Assembly: GCF_000226565.1 (NCBI RefSeq)
Contig: NC_016041.1
Span: 2,976,001-3,040,000 of the forward strand
Length of the DNA stretch: 64,000 nt
Source of the DNA: Glaciecola nitratireducens FR1064
Lineage (GTDB): Bacteria; Pseudomonadota; Gammaproteobacteria; Enterobacterales; Alteromonadaceae
Direction of reading: 5' to 3'
Shown here in pieces: positions 29,398 to 38,299 of the stretch. Position 1 is the first letter of the stretch; every line of letters begins with the position of its first letter. The notes below the pieces were generated by a model. That model was given only the letters and a program-made list of their open reading frames with translations. It was not told the origin of the DNA and did not search any database. The position numbers and the translations under genes were made by a program.

Positions 29398-31434
29398 TTA
29401 ATCCATCACGGGAATACTTAACGTAAATACCGTTCCTTGGTCAATTTCACTTTCAACGGAAATCACACCGCCAATCTCTTCGATGTAGTTCTTAGCATCG
29501 TAAGCGCCAATACCCATCCCCGCGTTGCCTTTGGTGGTATCAAAAGGTTTAAACAAGCGAGTTTCTATGAACTCTGCCGACATCCCCTCGCCCGTGTCGA
29601 TAACCTTAACGACAATAAAGTCTTGCTCGTTCACGGTTGTCAATGATGCCTGAATTTTGACTTCACCATTATCAGCGGTTGCTTGTTGTGCATTGCTAAT
29701 AAGATGATACATGACATTAGCAAACTTTTCGGCATCTATTTGCACTAATAACGCTGACTCGCTCTCAACTATCGGCAGCGGTTTAAAGCCTTGGCAACGT
29801 TGTTCAACAACGCTTGTCAAAATAGCCGCAACGTCGGTCTGAAGTTGACGTTGGCGTTCACTGGTCTTCTTTTCCGTTAGTTGCTTAAGCATCTTGTCCA
29901 TCCTGCTTTTAGTATGCTCAAGTGTCTCAAAGGTATCGTCTATGAACTCTGGGTTAGATTTATGCTGTTGAGCGTTCGCCAGAATGAGATCAATTTGCGC
30001 CATTACGTTTTTTAAGTCATGTAGTACGAAAGCGGACATTCGACTGAAGGCTGCAAATTGTGCATTCTCAGCTAATGCATGAGCACCTTCAAACTGGAAG
30101 ATATAGTTAGAAAGCTGAGCCGTTACTGCATTAATATAGTCGCGCAATTCCCAATTTAGTGACTTTACGTGGTCGCTTTCTGCATCAAGGAGTGCCATTC
30201 CCCATAATTTCTCATGCCTAAAGATCGGAACTATTAGCTGATAATCAAATGATTCCATAAAATATGTTTTATCTTCGAGCTCTTCGTATTGATGCGGTTT
30301 AACGCGAAGCTCACCGATATCGATTATCCACGCTTTTTGATCAAAAAATGACTGCAAAATATCTACTTTTGCGAGATCGTAGTCTCGCCTGTCTGCAACG
30401 TTAATTGCCGAAACTTGCTGCCACCCATTTTTGTTCAGTTTCAATAGTACGCCACTCTCATACTCTACCGCCTGAAGCATTCCATTCAGCGACATTTGAT
30501 ACGCGTCAGTTAAACTATCTTGCTGTTCACTTAATATATTGGTGAGTTTCACCCACTCAACTCGATAGTCAAACTGGTTTGCGTAGAAGTGTTTAGTTAT
30601 AAATACCTTTATTTTGGTACGAAAATTATGCGACAAAAATAGGCTAACTAATAAAAGCAAGGAGACGCCGACAAGCACAAACTGCAGTGGGTAACTCCAA
30701 GAGCCACCTAAGAACTTAACTAAATAGCCAACCAATGCCATTAAAAACAAATAACCACCAGCGACCAACAACAGCGTGCTGTGCAACACAACATCTCGGC
30801 TCACGAAAATGGCAACGCCCCAATAGCTAATGCGTCGAATTGCAAGGATCAAAAACGGCAGCAGCGCGACGTAAATGTAACCTCGGGCATACACGTAGTT
30901 TTCACCAATTTGATTAATCATTGTCGCATTTGCGTAGGTTACAAAATCGAACAAACTCAGAGCACCTAAAAATAGTACTAGAGGTTTATACGCCCACTTC
31001 TGTTCACCAGACTGGCGATACACTAATTCCAGCACAATAAGCATCTGCAGGGCAATTAAGGTATGTAATGAATACTGCCATAAATAAGGCAGTGCTGAGC
31101 TTGCACCAGCGATAACGGCCACTGTCGGTAAAACTAACAGCGACAGACTAGTAGGACGCAGAATAATTTCTTTAAACGAGCTAAAATCGGACCGCAAGCA
31201 AGCTGCTAGAAACAGCATCCATATCCACTGGCGCAGGGCATCAGCGGTAAAAAAATGACTGATGTGTGTTTGCCAACCTAACAGGCTTATGTTACTTGCT
31301 GCCCACAAGCAGGTCGTCAGGGTGGCCGCTATTAAAAGGTATTTGGCAATACCGGATTTACGTCCTGTAAAAAGCAACAGCAACAGAGCAAAGTACCCTA
31401 GTGCTGCAATTGCATATCCTAAGTCGGCGAACAT
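29398..31434 (-). CDS. prsK: PrsK-type membrane histidine kinase
   Basis: A 678-residue sensor kinase whose architecture fits XrtA/PEP-CTERM system kinase PrsK. About eight membrane helices (1-270) are followed by a GAF-like domain (about 320-460), a DHp region with candidate phosphoacceptor histidine in AFVLHDLKNVMAQ, and a HATPase domain with N box (LISNAQQA), G1 (DTGEGMS) and G2 (GNAGMGIGAYDAK). It begins one base inside the KAS III stop (TAATG) and precedes prsR. The signal sensed is not known. No exosortase gene is in the window. Confidence 0.87.
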   Translation of the reverse strand: MFADLGYAIAALGYFALLLLLFTGRKSGIAKYLLIAATLTTCLWAASNISLLGWQTHISHFFTADALRQWIWMLFLAACLRSDFSSFKEIILRPTSLSLLVLPTVAVIAGASSALPYLWQYSLHTLIALQMLIVLELVYRQSGEQKWAYKPLVLFLGALSLFDFVTYANATMINQIGENYVYARGYIYVALLPFLILAIRRISYWGVAIFVSRDVVLHSTLLLVAGGYLFLMALVGYLVKFLGGSWSYPLQFVLVGVSLLLLVSLFLSHNFRTKIKVFITKHFYANQFDYRVEWVKLTNILSEQQDSLTDAYQMSLNGMLQAVEYESGVLLKLNKNGWQQVSAINVADRRDYDLAKVDILQSFFDQKAWIIDIGELRVKPHQYEELEDKTYFMESFDYQLIVPIFRHEKLWGMALLDAESDHVKSLNWELRDYINAVTAQLSNYIFQFEGAHALAENAQFAAFSRMSAFVLHDLKNVMAQIDLILANAQQHKSNPEFIDDTFETLEHTKSRMDKMLKQLTEKKTSERQRQLQTDVAAILTSVVEQRCQGFKPLPIVESESALLVQIDAEKFANVMYHLISNAQQATADNGEVKIQASLTTVNEQDFIVVKVIDTGEGMSAEFIETRLFKPFDTTKGNAGMGIGAYDAKNYIEEIGGVISVESEIDQGTVFTLSIPVMD

Positions 31435-32558
31435 TATCGTTTTTGTACTAACAAGCTACCGATCGAATAGCCAGCCCCAAATGAACAAAGAATGCCGTAA
31501 TCACCTTTCGCTAAATCTTCATTGTGCAAGTTAAAGGCAATGACCGAACCCGCTGAAGCGGTATTTGCATAACGGTCGAGTACAATTGGCGCTTCTTCGC
31601 GAGTTGCTTCACGTCCCAACAAACGCTTGCTAATTAGCGTGTTCATGTTGATATTTGCTTGGTGTAACCACCAACGTGTTAGATTTTCAGGAAGTAAATC
31701 GTGTTTAGCCAAGTGCTCTCTAATGTGTTCAGCAGCCAATGGACAAACATCTTTGAATACTTTTCGCCCTTCTTGATGAAACAGCTTATCAGCACCATAG
31801 GGGTCAGTATCATTTGCACGATTCAAGTAACCGTGATTTGAACGAATATTACTAGAAAACTGAGTGAATGCTTTAGTCGAAAGCACGTTGAATGCATTCT
31901 CACTAGTGACTGTTTCTTCGGACTCTAAAATAATAGCGGTCGCAACATCGCCAAAAATAAAGTGGCTGTCACGGTCGGTATAATTAATTTGCGGAGATAC
32001 CAATTCGGGATTTATTACTAATACCGTTTTGGCTGTTTCAGCCTTGATCATTTCATATGCGCGATGCATACCAAAGGTTGCTGCAGAGCATGCAACAAGC
32101 ATGTCAAACCCAAAGCCCTCTATACCCAACTCAGCCTGAACTTCAATAGCAATAGCCGGATATGAGCGCTGCAAATAAGCACAAGACACAATAACAGCGT
32201 CAATATCTTCCGCTGTTTTGTTAGCTGCCTTCATGGCCTTTTTCGCGGCTTCAACAGCAATCTCAGCCTGATTTGAAATTTGCTCGTCATTGCGCTCAGC
32301 AATTACGGGACGCATTCGATTAATATCTAATACGCCTTCTTTTTCATAAATATAACGGCTTTTGATACCTGAAGCTTTTTCAACAAACTCGGCGCTTGAA
32401 TGTGGCTTGGCACTAATCTCGCCGGCATCTATTTTCTCTGCATTTTCAGCATTGAATTTGTCCGCGTAATCATTATAGCTATCAATTAGCTCTTCATTAG
32501 AAATACTGTGCTGCGGTGTCCACAGTCCGGTACCACTAATAACCACTTGTCGTGTCAT
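31434..32558 (-). CDS. Beta-ketoacyl-ACP synthase III family protein
   Basis: A FabH-like thiolase-fold condensing enzyme of 374 residues, longer than housekeeping FabH (about 317) because of an N-terminal insertion around residues 25-60. The catalytic triad is complete: C157 in VACSAATFG, H299 in WWLHQANI, and N332 in YANTASAGS. The family condenses acyl-CoA or acyl-thioesters with malonyl-ACP, or makes acyl transfers in special lipid pathways. The TAATG overlap with prsK argues for co-expression with the PrsK-PrsR pair. Its physiological substrate is unknown. Confidence 0.9.
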   Translation of the reverse strand: MTRQVVISGTGLWTPQHSISNEELIDSYNDYADKFNAENAEKIDAGEISAKPHSSAEFVEKASGIKSRYIYEKEGVLDINRMRPVIAERNDEQISNQAEIAVEAAKKAMKAANKTAEDIDAVIVSCAYLQRSYPAIAIEVQAELGIEGFGFDMLVACSAATFGMHRAYEMIKAETAKTVLVINPELVSPQINYTDRDSHFIFGDVATAIILESEETVTSENAFNVLSTKAFTQFSSNIRSNHGYLNRANDTDPYGADKLFHQEGRKVFKDVCPLAAEHIREHLAKHDLLPENLTRWWLHQANINMNTLISKRLLGREATREEAPIVLDRYANTASAGSVIAFNLHNEDLAKGDYGILCSFGAGYSIGSLLVQKR

Positions 32559-32694
32559 GTGCTCAACCTTTTATTTTTTTGCGTTAGCTTAGCGCTTTAT
32601 TACATTTTTGTCATTATTGCATAAACTAAATTGAATACAACGGATGCATTGCGTGTATGTGCATTTCGTCGAACGCTTCCTTGCGAAAATATAA

Positions 32695-32823
32695 GCGTTC
32701 CTGGCATACAAGAGGAGTTCGCCGGGTTTGCACCATATGTATCCATGCCATCGTGCAAGGTTCTTCGGTTTGGCATCGCTTGTATCCGTGTCATCGTCCA
32801 TCGTTCTTCGGTTTGGCACCGCA
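32695..32823. repeat. 43-base tandem repeat, two clear copies and one degenerate
   Basis: Units 32738-32780 and 32781-32823 both begin TGTATCC and share TTCTTCGGTTTGGCA; they differ at only about half a dozen sites. The preceding 43 bases (32695-32737) keep a weaker match (AGTTCGCCGGGTTTG). The block directly adjoins the long inverted repeat. Confidence 0.75.
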
Positions 32824-32825
32824 AT

Positions 32826-32934
32826 CATTCCCTTTAAGCCTGCCGCTAGAAAGTCGCTCGAGCACATCCATGTGGCGCTTGGCAATCGGCGTCCTGCCGA
32901 TTGACACTTTCTAGCGGCAGGCTTAAAGGGAATG
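32826..32934. repeat. Perfect 28-bp inverted repeat with internal hairpins (MITE/REP-like)
   Basis: The arms at 32826-32853 and 32907-32934 are exact reverse complements (start CATTCCCTTTAAGCC). The 53-base centre has two smaller palindromes: CACAT/ATGTG at 32863-32874 and CAATCGGC/GCCGATTG at 32883-32903. The whole could fold as a cruciform. It encodes no protein; it may be a non-autonomous mobile element or extragenic palindrome. Confidence 0.8.
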
Positions 32935-33073
32935 CTTGCTATGTTGTAGGTTTCACTTGTGTCGATGTTTTTAGGTGGAGGATAAGCCGCGTATATTAGG
33001 AGATCTTACCAGTGATTATGACTTACTGGGGCAGACCGCAGAAGATATGTAGAGTTAGATATTTGGACAAAAA

Positions 33074-33104
33074 AAAGCGCAAACGCCGAAGGCGGTTGCG
33101 CTTT
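33074..33104 (-). terminator. Rho-independent terminator after choice-of-anchor I gene
   Basis: A 14-base stem with one mismatch (AAAGCGCAAACGCC with GGCGGTTGCGCTTT) has a three-base loop. On the minus strand it runs into eight T. It lies 16 bases after the lipoprotein gene stop. Confidence 0.88.
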
Positions 33105-33119
33105 ATTAGCTTTTATTAC

Positions 33120-34937
33120 TTAGTTGGGTGTTACTTGAAACACGCTAACCGTGCCGCTAACTTCGTTACCTACGATAATTAACGCTTCGCCTGTTGCACT
33201 GTCTTCAGCTGGAACAAAAACGATGCTTTCTGGGGCAAGGTCGCCAATCACGTCGTTTGCAGTGCTGCCTTCAGTTAAATCGCGATTAATGATGTAGTCA
33301 GCAAAAAATGCTTCAAACGGGTTAGTCACGTCATATACAAAAATGCCGCTCATTCTCTCTGCGCCGATGAACGCGTATGTGCGCGCGCCAATAGTGCCTA
33401 CTGTAAGCGCTTCAGGCTCTGGGCCTTTGTTTTCTGAACGAGAGTCACCTTCGTTTACGTCATTGTCATTATTGAACTGAGCGCCATGTACCGATGCAGT
33501 AATCCGTTCTAGGTCATCAGCTGAGTCAAATACTACGAGGCCGTTCTGGTCCCATATAGTAAATGAGCGAGCGCCGTAAGTGTAGGCTGATTCGTATTCA
33601 CCATTGCCGTCTGCATCACCTAGTTCCTTAGTTACTCGCAGGCCGTTTAAGCGGCCGTCCATTTGTAAGGTTTCAAGTGCAGAACCTGCTTGTGCCGTTA
33701 GGTCTTCTAACTTCACTTCGTCAGAATAAGACAAGCAACCTGCTTCAGCGTCATATGACTGACCCATTGCTGTTGTGCAGGCCTCTTCGTCAGCAACGTC
33801 AAAGAAGTACTCTCTTGCATCGCCTTCATTAGCGGTGACTAGAAACGTAGCGCCTTTCCACTCGTAGTTTGCAATGCTATCTGGCATATAAACGCCGTTT
33901 AAACCTTCATATTTAGCAAAGCTTACAGCACCGTTTTCTTGTCCGTCAAAATTTAAACCTGACCAACTCTTGCTGCCTAAACCAATAACTTGTACGGACA
34001 GATCTTCAAGATCTAATATGGCTAAGCCATTATTTTCTTGCAACGTGACATACGCTTTGCCGATGGCCGTTGAAACATATTCCGGTTCGAGGTCTTGAGC
34101 AACTGTCGTAGTTATTGCATTACCGTTTATAGTCAAGCCGTCTGGATTTGGAAAGTGCATACCTTGCGCTTCTAATTCAGCCTGAGTTCCATTGAGGCTA
34201 GTAAATGTAACGGTGTCTGCGGTTTCTTCTGGTTCACCATTAGCAAGAATATCGATAACAGATAATGTGCCTTCAGGGTCAATTGAATAGTCGCCGTTGG
34301 GCTCACCTTCATTTGCCACAACTAGCTTTCCACCATCTGGTGTAAACGCGATTGAATCTGGCAATGCGCCCACTTCTACACTATCTAAAAATGCCGGTGC
34401 ACTATTTGCTAAACCGTTATAAAACAGGATAAAGCCGTTGTCTGTTTTTGTCGCGGCTGGAACCGCTACAGCTAACAAATCACCAGAAATTGCAATACTC
34501 GTAACCTTACCTAGCGGAACCGTGCCGGCTGTAGCAGGTAAATTAATCGATGCCACAGTCAAATTAATGGAGTTGATCGGATTGGTGAGGTCTGCGGATG
34601 TAATAGAGCCGGCTGCAATAATTGCAATACTGTTTGTAGCAGAATTAGTTGCGTAAATGGTCTGACTTTCTTTGTGATATTGAACAATTTCAGCTGAACC
34701 TTGAGCGCCTAGAAATGCTCTAGCAACTAGAGAAAGCGTCACACCGGTCGAAGCGTCTTGACCACTTTGACCGTCCTGGCCGTCTTGGCCATCGGCACCA
34801 TCAGCACCTGGCTCGCCTTGTGGACCTTGAGAGCCCGCTTCGCCGACGACACCATCATCACCATCTAAGCCACATCCTGTCAGTACAAAACCCATAGCAA
34901 TCGCTAGTAGGCTAATTTTAAATTTTGACTGTAACAT
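33120..34937 (-). CDS. Choice-of-anchor I type lipoprotein with collagen-like linker
   Basis: A 605-residue exported protein. The signal peptide ends in lipobox LTGC (C22). About ten Gly-x-x triplets follow (residues ~30-60), as in collagen-like linkers. The rest is a beta-propeller-like domain of the choice-of-anchor I type, with LPDSIAFTPDGGKLVVANEGEPN, FLVTANEGDAREY, SFTIWD, and a C-terminal GDLAPESIVFVPAED...IVGNEVSGTVSVF. Related proteins carry PEP-CTERM, LPXTG or other anchors and are sometimes annotated as alkaline-phosphatase-like. Here a lipid is the anchor. A Pho-box-like site lies about 120 bases upstream. Enzyme activity is unproven. Confidence 0.85.
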   Translation of the reverse strand: MLQSKFKISLLAIAMGFVLTGCGLDGDDGVVGEAGSQGPQGEPGADGADGQDGQDGQSGQDASTGVTLSLVARAFLGAQGSAEIVQYHKESQTIYATNSATNSIAIIAAGSITSADLTNPINSINLTVASINLPATAGTVPLGKVTSIAISGDLLAVAVPAATKTDNGFILFYNGLANSAPAFLDSVEVGALPDSIAFTPDGGKLVVANEGEPNGDYSIDPEGTLSVIDILANGEPEETADTVTFTSLNGTQAELEAQGMHFPNPDGLTINGNAITTTVAQDLEPEYVSTAIGKAYVTLQENNGLAILDLEDLSVQVIGLGSKSWSGLNFDGQENGAVSFAKYEGLNGVYMPDSIANYEWKGATFLVTANEGDAREYFFDVADEEACTTAMGQSYDAEAGCLSYSDEVKLEDLTAQAGSALETLQMDGRLNGLRVTKELGDADGNGEYESAYTYGARSFTIWDQNGLVVFDSADDLERITASVHGAQFNNDNDVNEGDSRSENKGPEPEALTVGTIGARTYAFIGAERMSGIFVYDVTNPFEAFFADYIINRDLTEGSTANDVIGDLAPESIVFVPAEDSATGEALIIVGNEVSGTVSVFQVTPN

Positions 34938-35057
34938 TTATTGTTCCCTCAAATTTCTATTATATTAAAGACGATACCACTAAATAGATTGTCTGTTCAA
35001 TAACAACCTAGCATGATTAAAGTCGTGCTCTTAACAAGAGCATTTTGGCAAATCATC

Positions 35058-35075
35058 ATGACAATCTTATGACGG
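35058..35075 (-). promoter_or_regulatory. Candidate Pho box (PhoB site)
   Basis: The minus strand reads CCGTCATAAGATTGTCAT, matching 15 of 18 positions of the enterobacterial Pho box (two CTGTCAT halves 11 bases apart). It faces the choice-of-anchor I lipoprotein gene that starts at 34937. PhoB control is inferred. Confidence 0.6.
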
Positions 35076-35141
35076 CCTAATTAAGCTCTAATGACATGCA
35101 CCAAACATATGTTCTACACGAATCAACACGAACTTTTCTAG

Positions 35142-36053
35142 TTAAAAAATATCAATCGGCTGCGGCAGCAAAGGCGCCACCATTTTACCGATGTGCCTAA
35201 ACAATTGAATTCGCGTTGTTCCGTTGCGCCATGCGAGTCCGATATCTCTAAAAGCGTTGTCTTCAGCCGGCAAGCTAACAACGTTTGTAGCATTCAGTAT
35301 ATTTTTTTGCAATGCCATTTCGGGTAGAAATGTGTAGCCCATTTCGCAATTAACCAGTGATACGAGCGTATGTAAACTATTTGCAGTTAGCGAGTTCACT
35401 TGCTCTTTGTGCTTCAAACCACAGGCACTGACAGCATGATCCGTCAAACAATGCTCTTTTTGCAGTAAAAAGATACTGTCCTTTGGAAGAGAATCAACTG
35501 ACGGCGCTACTTTTAGGTCAATGGCACTGTTCTTGTGTGCTATCAAATGAAATGGGTCATGCCCCAAAATGAGCTGACGACAACCTGGTGTTTGCATTGG
35601 AAGTGCGAGAATAAGCAAATCGAGTTCGCCATCCCCTAAACTGCCGAGTAAATTGTCGGTAGTATCTTCACGTAACTGCAAGTTGATATTGGGTAAATTC
35701 GCATGGATTGTTTTAATCAAGCCCTCAAATAGGAAGGGTGCAATTGTTGGTATGACACCAATCCTCAATGTACCTGACTTCCAATCCCCCGCCGACTCTG
35801 CAAACTCGATCCATTCGTGTGTTTGACTGAGCAGCAATTTGCTTTTTTCAACCAGTGCTTCACCAAAATCAGTAAACACAAAATTTTTGTGCTCTCGCTC
35901 GAGCAGCTGCTGACCGATGCTGTCTTCAAGATTCTGCACAGCAGCGCTTAATGTTGACTGACTAACATTGCATTTTTCTGCGGCACGAAGAAAGTGCTGC
36001 TCTTTATGCAGCACTGTGAGGTAATAAAGGTGTTTTAAGTTGGGTAGTTTCAT
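35142..36053 (-). CDS. oxyR: LysR-family peroxide sensor OxyR
   Basis: OxyR activates peroxide defence genes when hydrogen peroxide forms a disulfide in its regulatory domain. The 303 residues (E. coli 305) have an N-terminal LysR helix-turn-helix (FLRAAEKCNVSQSTLSAAVQ) and an effector domain. C202 and C211 are nine residues apart in EHCLTDHAVSAC, matching E. coli C199 and C208. It lies 25 bases downstream of the phosphate transporter gene, in the same direction, so it may be partly co-transcribed. Confidence 0.93.
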   Translation of the reverse strand: MKLPNLKHLYYLTVLHKEQHFLRAAEKCNVSQSTLSAAVQNLEDSIGQQLLEREHKNFVFTDFGEALVEKSKLLLSQTHEWIEFAESAGDWKSGTLRIGVIPTIAPFLFEGLIKTIHANLPNINLQLREDTTDNLLGSLGDGELDLLILALPMQTPGCRQLILGHDPFHLIAHKNSAIDLKVAPSVDSLPKDSIFLLQKEHCLTDHAVSACGLKHKEQVNSLTANSLHTLVSLVNCEMGYTFLPEMALQKNILNATNVVSLPAEDNAFRDIGLAWRNGTTRIQLFRHIGKMVAPLLPQPIDIF

Positions 36054-36078
36054 TCGGGAAGTTTATACCAATTGAAAA

Positions 36079-37347
36079 CTATACACCAAAGGCAAATGTT
36101 AAAATAAAGAAGAAAGAAATTGATAATAAGGCGCCAGCAGGCAGCGTTACGACCCAAGACACAATAATACTGCGGATAACTCTTCCGTTTAATGCAGCGA
36201 CACCTTGTACAATACCTACACCCAACACTGCACCTACGAGTGTTTGTGTCGTAGATATGGGAAGGCCCGTGCCTGATGCAATCAATACCGTTGTGGCCGC
36301 GGCTAACTCAGCAGCGAAGCCTTTACTCGGCGTCAAGTGTGTAATTCCTTGACCTATCGTTTTCATGACGCGATGGCCAAACAGTGCCAAACCCGCCACG
36401 ATACCTAAACCACCAAGCGGTAAAATCCACCATGCTAATGCGGCATTACTCAAAATTTCGCCATTATTGCCAACAACGCTAACAACAGCAGCCAAAGGAC
36501 CAATTGCGTTTGCTACATCGTTCGAACCGTGAGCAAATGCCATACAGCAGGCAGTAAGTACCATTAGAATAGCAAATATTTTTTCAACGCTTATGGTTTG
36601 TTCTTCAGTAGTTGCTGCTTTTTCAACGTGTAGACGGCGTATTAAAACCATACCGATCAAGCCCACTACTACACCGATGGCAACAGCTAACATGTAGCCC
36701 TGCTCTGTTGGCAATCCTAGACCAACATGTTTAAGACCTTTTTTAATGGTCACTAACGACATAATGAAACCAGCAAGCCCCATGTAGATAGGCACATATT
36801 TAACAGCATAGATCAGCGGTGTTGTGCGCTCTAAAATGAGTTTTTTGGCGCTAATAAATATCAGTATGGCGATGATACCTGAGATTGCTGGCGTCACTAC
36901 CCAGCTGCCCACAATGCCACCCACTTTGCTCCATGCGACAGCTTCTGGACTGACACCTACAGCGGTAAAGCCGACAATAGCACCGATGATGGAGTGAGTG
37001 GTGGACACTGGCCATCCAAAGTAAGATGCGACAGCTAACCAGATACCCGCCGCGAGTAGCGAGGCTATCATCCCTAAGACCAAGTATTCAGGAATATCAG
37101 TAAAATAAGCAACATCAATTATGCCTTTTCGGATAGTCGATGTGACTTCTCCACCAGCAAGATAAGCGCCTGCAAATTCAAAAATCATTGCGATAATGAT
37201 AGCTTGTTTAAGCGTAATTGCTTTTGAACCTACAGAGGTGCCCATTGCATTTGCAACATCATTTGCACCTATGCCCCAAGCCATAAAAAAGCCGACAACT
37301 GCCGCCATAAGTACTAGTAGCAAACCGTAACTGGTGATTATATCCAT
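36079..37347 (-). CDS. pit: Inorganic phosphate transporter, PiT family
   Basis: A low-affinity phosphate permease (usually cation-coupled metal-phosphate symport) of 422 residues with ten or more membrane helices. Both halves carry the PiT duplicated signature: GANDVANAMGTSVGSKA near residue 28 and GSNDVANAIGPLAAV in the second half. The matching STTHSIIGA and STTQTLVGA segments are also duplicated. It sits between phoU and oxyR. A 219-base gap separates it from phoU; I saw no Pho box in that gap, so it may be expressed constitutively. Confidence 0.94.
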   Translation of the reverse strand: MDIITSYGLLLVLMAAVVGFFMAWGIGANDVANAMGTSVGSKAITLKQAIIIAMIFEFAGAYLAGGEVTSTIRKGIIDVAYFTDIPEYLVLGMIASLLAAGIWLAVASYFGWPVSTTHSIIGAIVGFTAVGVSPEAVAWSKVGGIVGSWVVTPAISGIIAILIFISAKKLILERTTPLIYAVKYVPIYMGLAGFIMSLVTIKKGLKHVGLGLPTEQGYMLAVAIGVVVGLIGMVLIRRLHVEKAATTEEQTISVEKIFAILMVLTACCMAFAHGSNDVANAIGPLAAVVSVVGNNGEILSNAALAWWILPLGGLGIVAGLALFGHRVMKTIGQGITHLTPSKGFAAELAAATTVLIASGTGLPISTTQTLVGAVLGVGIVQGVAALNGRVIRSIIVSWVVTLPAGALLSISFFFILTFAFGV

Positions 37348-37566
37348 AATATTAAAAAGCCTAGAGGTGAGGTTTTTATCGATGATTTTATTGTGAACAA
37401 GCCTGTATTGCTTGAACTTCGCACTAAGCGTCCGAAAATAAAATTGTAAGGGAAATTAAAAATCATAGTTGTGATTCATGATTAAGACGCGGCTATGTTA
37501 CAACATGCGAGAATGATCGCAAGCGTACAAAAGTATAAAAATTTAGAAAATCGATTATTTGTTTCA

Positions 37567-38280
37567 TTATTTCATTAATTTTTTAACGACTTTTTTCATC
37601 GAAGAATGCCGAACATCTTTACCGTAGGTAAGAAAGAGTATGTATTCACACAAGTTTTTACAGCGATCTCCAATTCGTTCCAATGACCTAATTGCCCAAA
37701 GTACATCAAACCAAGTTTGCATTTCTGTCGGATCATTTTGCATTTCAATTGCCGTTTGTTTGAGCAATGCTTTATGTTTTTTATCTATATTGTCGTCTTG
37801 TTCATAAACGGCAATCGCCGACTTCTCATCTTGGCGGGCAAATGCATCGAACGTTCCGCGCATCATAAAAACGACTTTCTCAGCAATCATCAGTAAACCG
37901 CTGAGGACCACATCGGAAGGAGGCAATCTATCTTTAGTGACCAGTTTGGCGATGCGACATATTTCGTCACCAATCCGTTCAATATCAGTCGTGGCTCGAG
38001 AAACTGTCATGATTAACCTAAGGTCGCTAGCGGTTGGATTTCGTTTAGCGATAATCCGCATGCACTCGTCGTCTATCTGCACTTCCATCGAATTAACTTT
38101 TAAATCGTTTAGCAGGACTCGCTCAGCCAAACTCGCATTGTTTTCACGGATCGCAGTAATCGTATCAATTAACTGTTGCTCAACTTCCCCTCCCATAGTC
38201 AAAACAGAGTTGGTCAGGTTCTCAAGCTCTTGGTTGAACTTGCCCGATATGTGCGTATTTAACTCTAAATGTCGCTTCAT
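37567..38280 (-). CDS. phoU: Phosphate signalling protein PhoU
   Basis: PhoU couples PstSCAB transport state to the PhoR kinase and keeps the Pho regulon off when phosphate is plentiful. The 237 residues are all helical with two PhoU repeats. Metal-binding type motifs are visible in each half: DDECMRIIAKRNPTASDLR with RIGDEICRIAK, and RSLERIGDRCKNLCEYI. It follows pstB by 19 bases. Confidence 0.95.
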   Translation of the reverse strand: MKRHLELNTHISGKFNQELENLTNSVLTMGGEVEQQLIDTITAIRENNASLAERVLLNDLKVNSMEVQIDDECMRIIAKRNPTASDLRLIMTVSRATTDIERIGDEICRIAKLVTKDRLPPSDVVLSGLLMIAEKVVFMMRGTFDAFARQDEKSAIAVYEQDDNIDKKHKALLKQTAIEMQNDPTEMQTWFDVLWAIRSLERIGDRCKNLCEYILFLTYGKDVRHSSMKKVVKKLMK

Positions 38281-38299
38281 GAATTAATGCGTTCCTTAA

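Larger units (their letters stand above)
32559..33119. other. 561-base intergenic repeat region
   Basis: No convincing gene is present. The region holds 43-base tandem units (32695-32823), a large perfect inverted repeat (32826-32934) and a terminator for the lipoprotein gene on its right (33074-33104). ORFs of 60-100 codons on both strands here come from the repeat units and change frame freely, so they look spurious. Confidence 0.7.

Noticed and set aside
32813-32830. TGGCAC followed by a partial match resembling a sigma-54 promoter near prsKR
   Set aside because: The -12 TTGC element is absent at the right spacing, and the sequence is part of the tandem repeat.
32589-32885. ORFs of 60-98 codons across the repeat block
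   Set aside because: They arise from the 43-base units and inverted repeat, exist on both strands and several frames, and lack ribosome sites.
35142-37347. Dedicated phosphate-oxidative stress system formed by pit and oxyR
   Set aside because: Both are widespread housekeeping genes and adjacency alone does not show a joint function; kept only as a low-interest finding.
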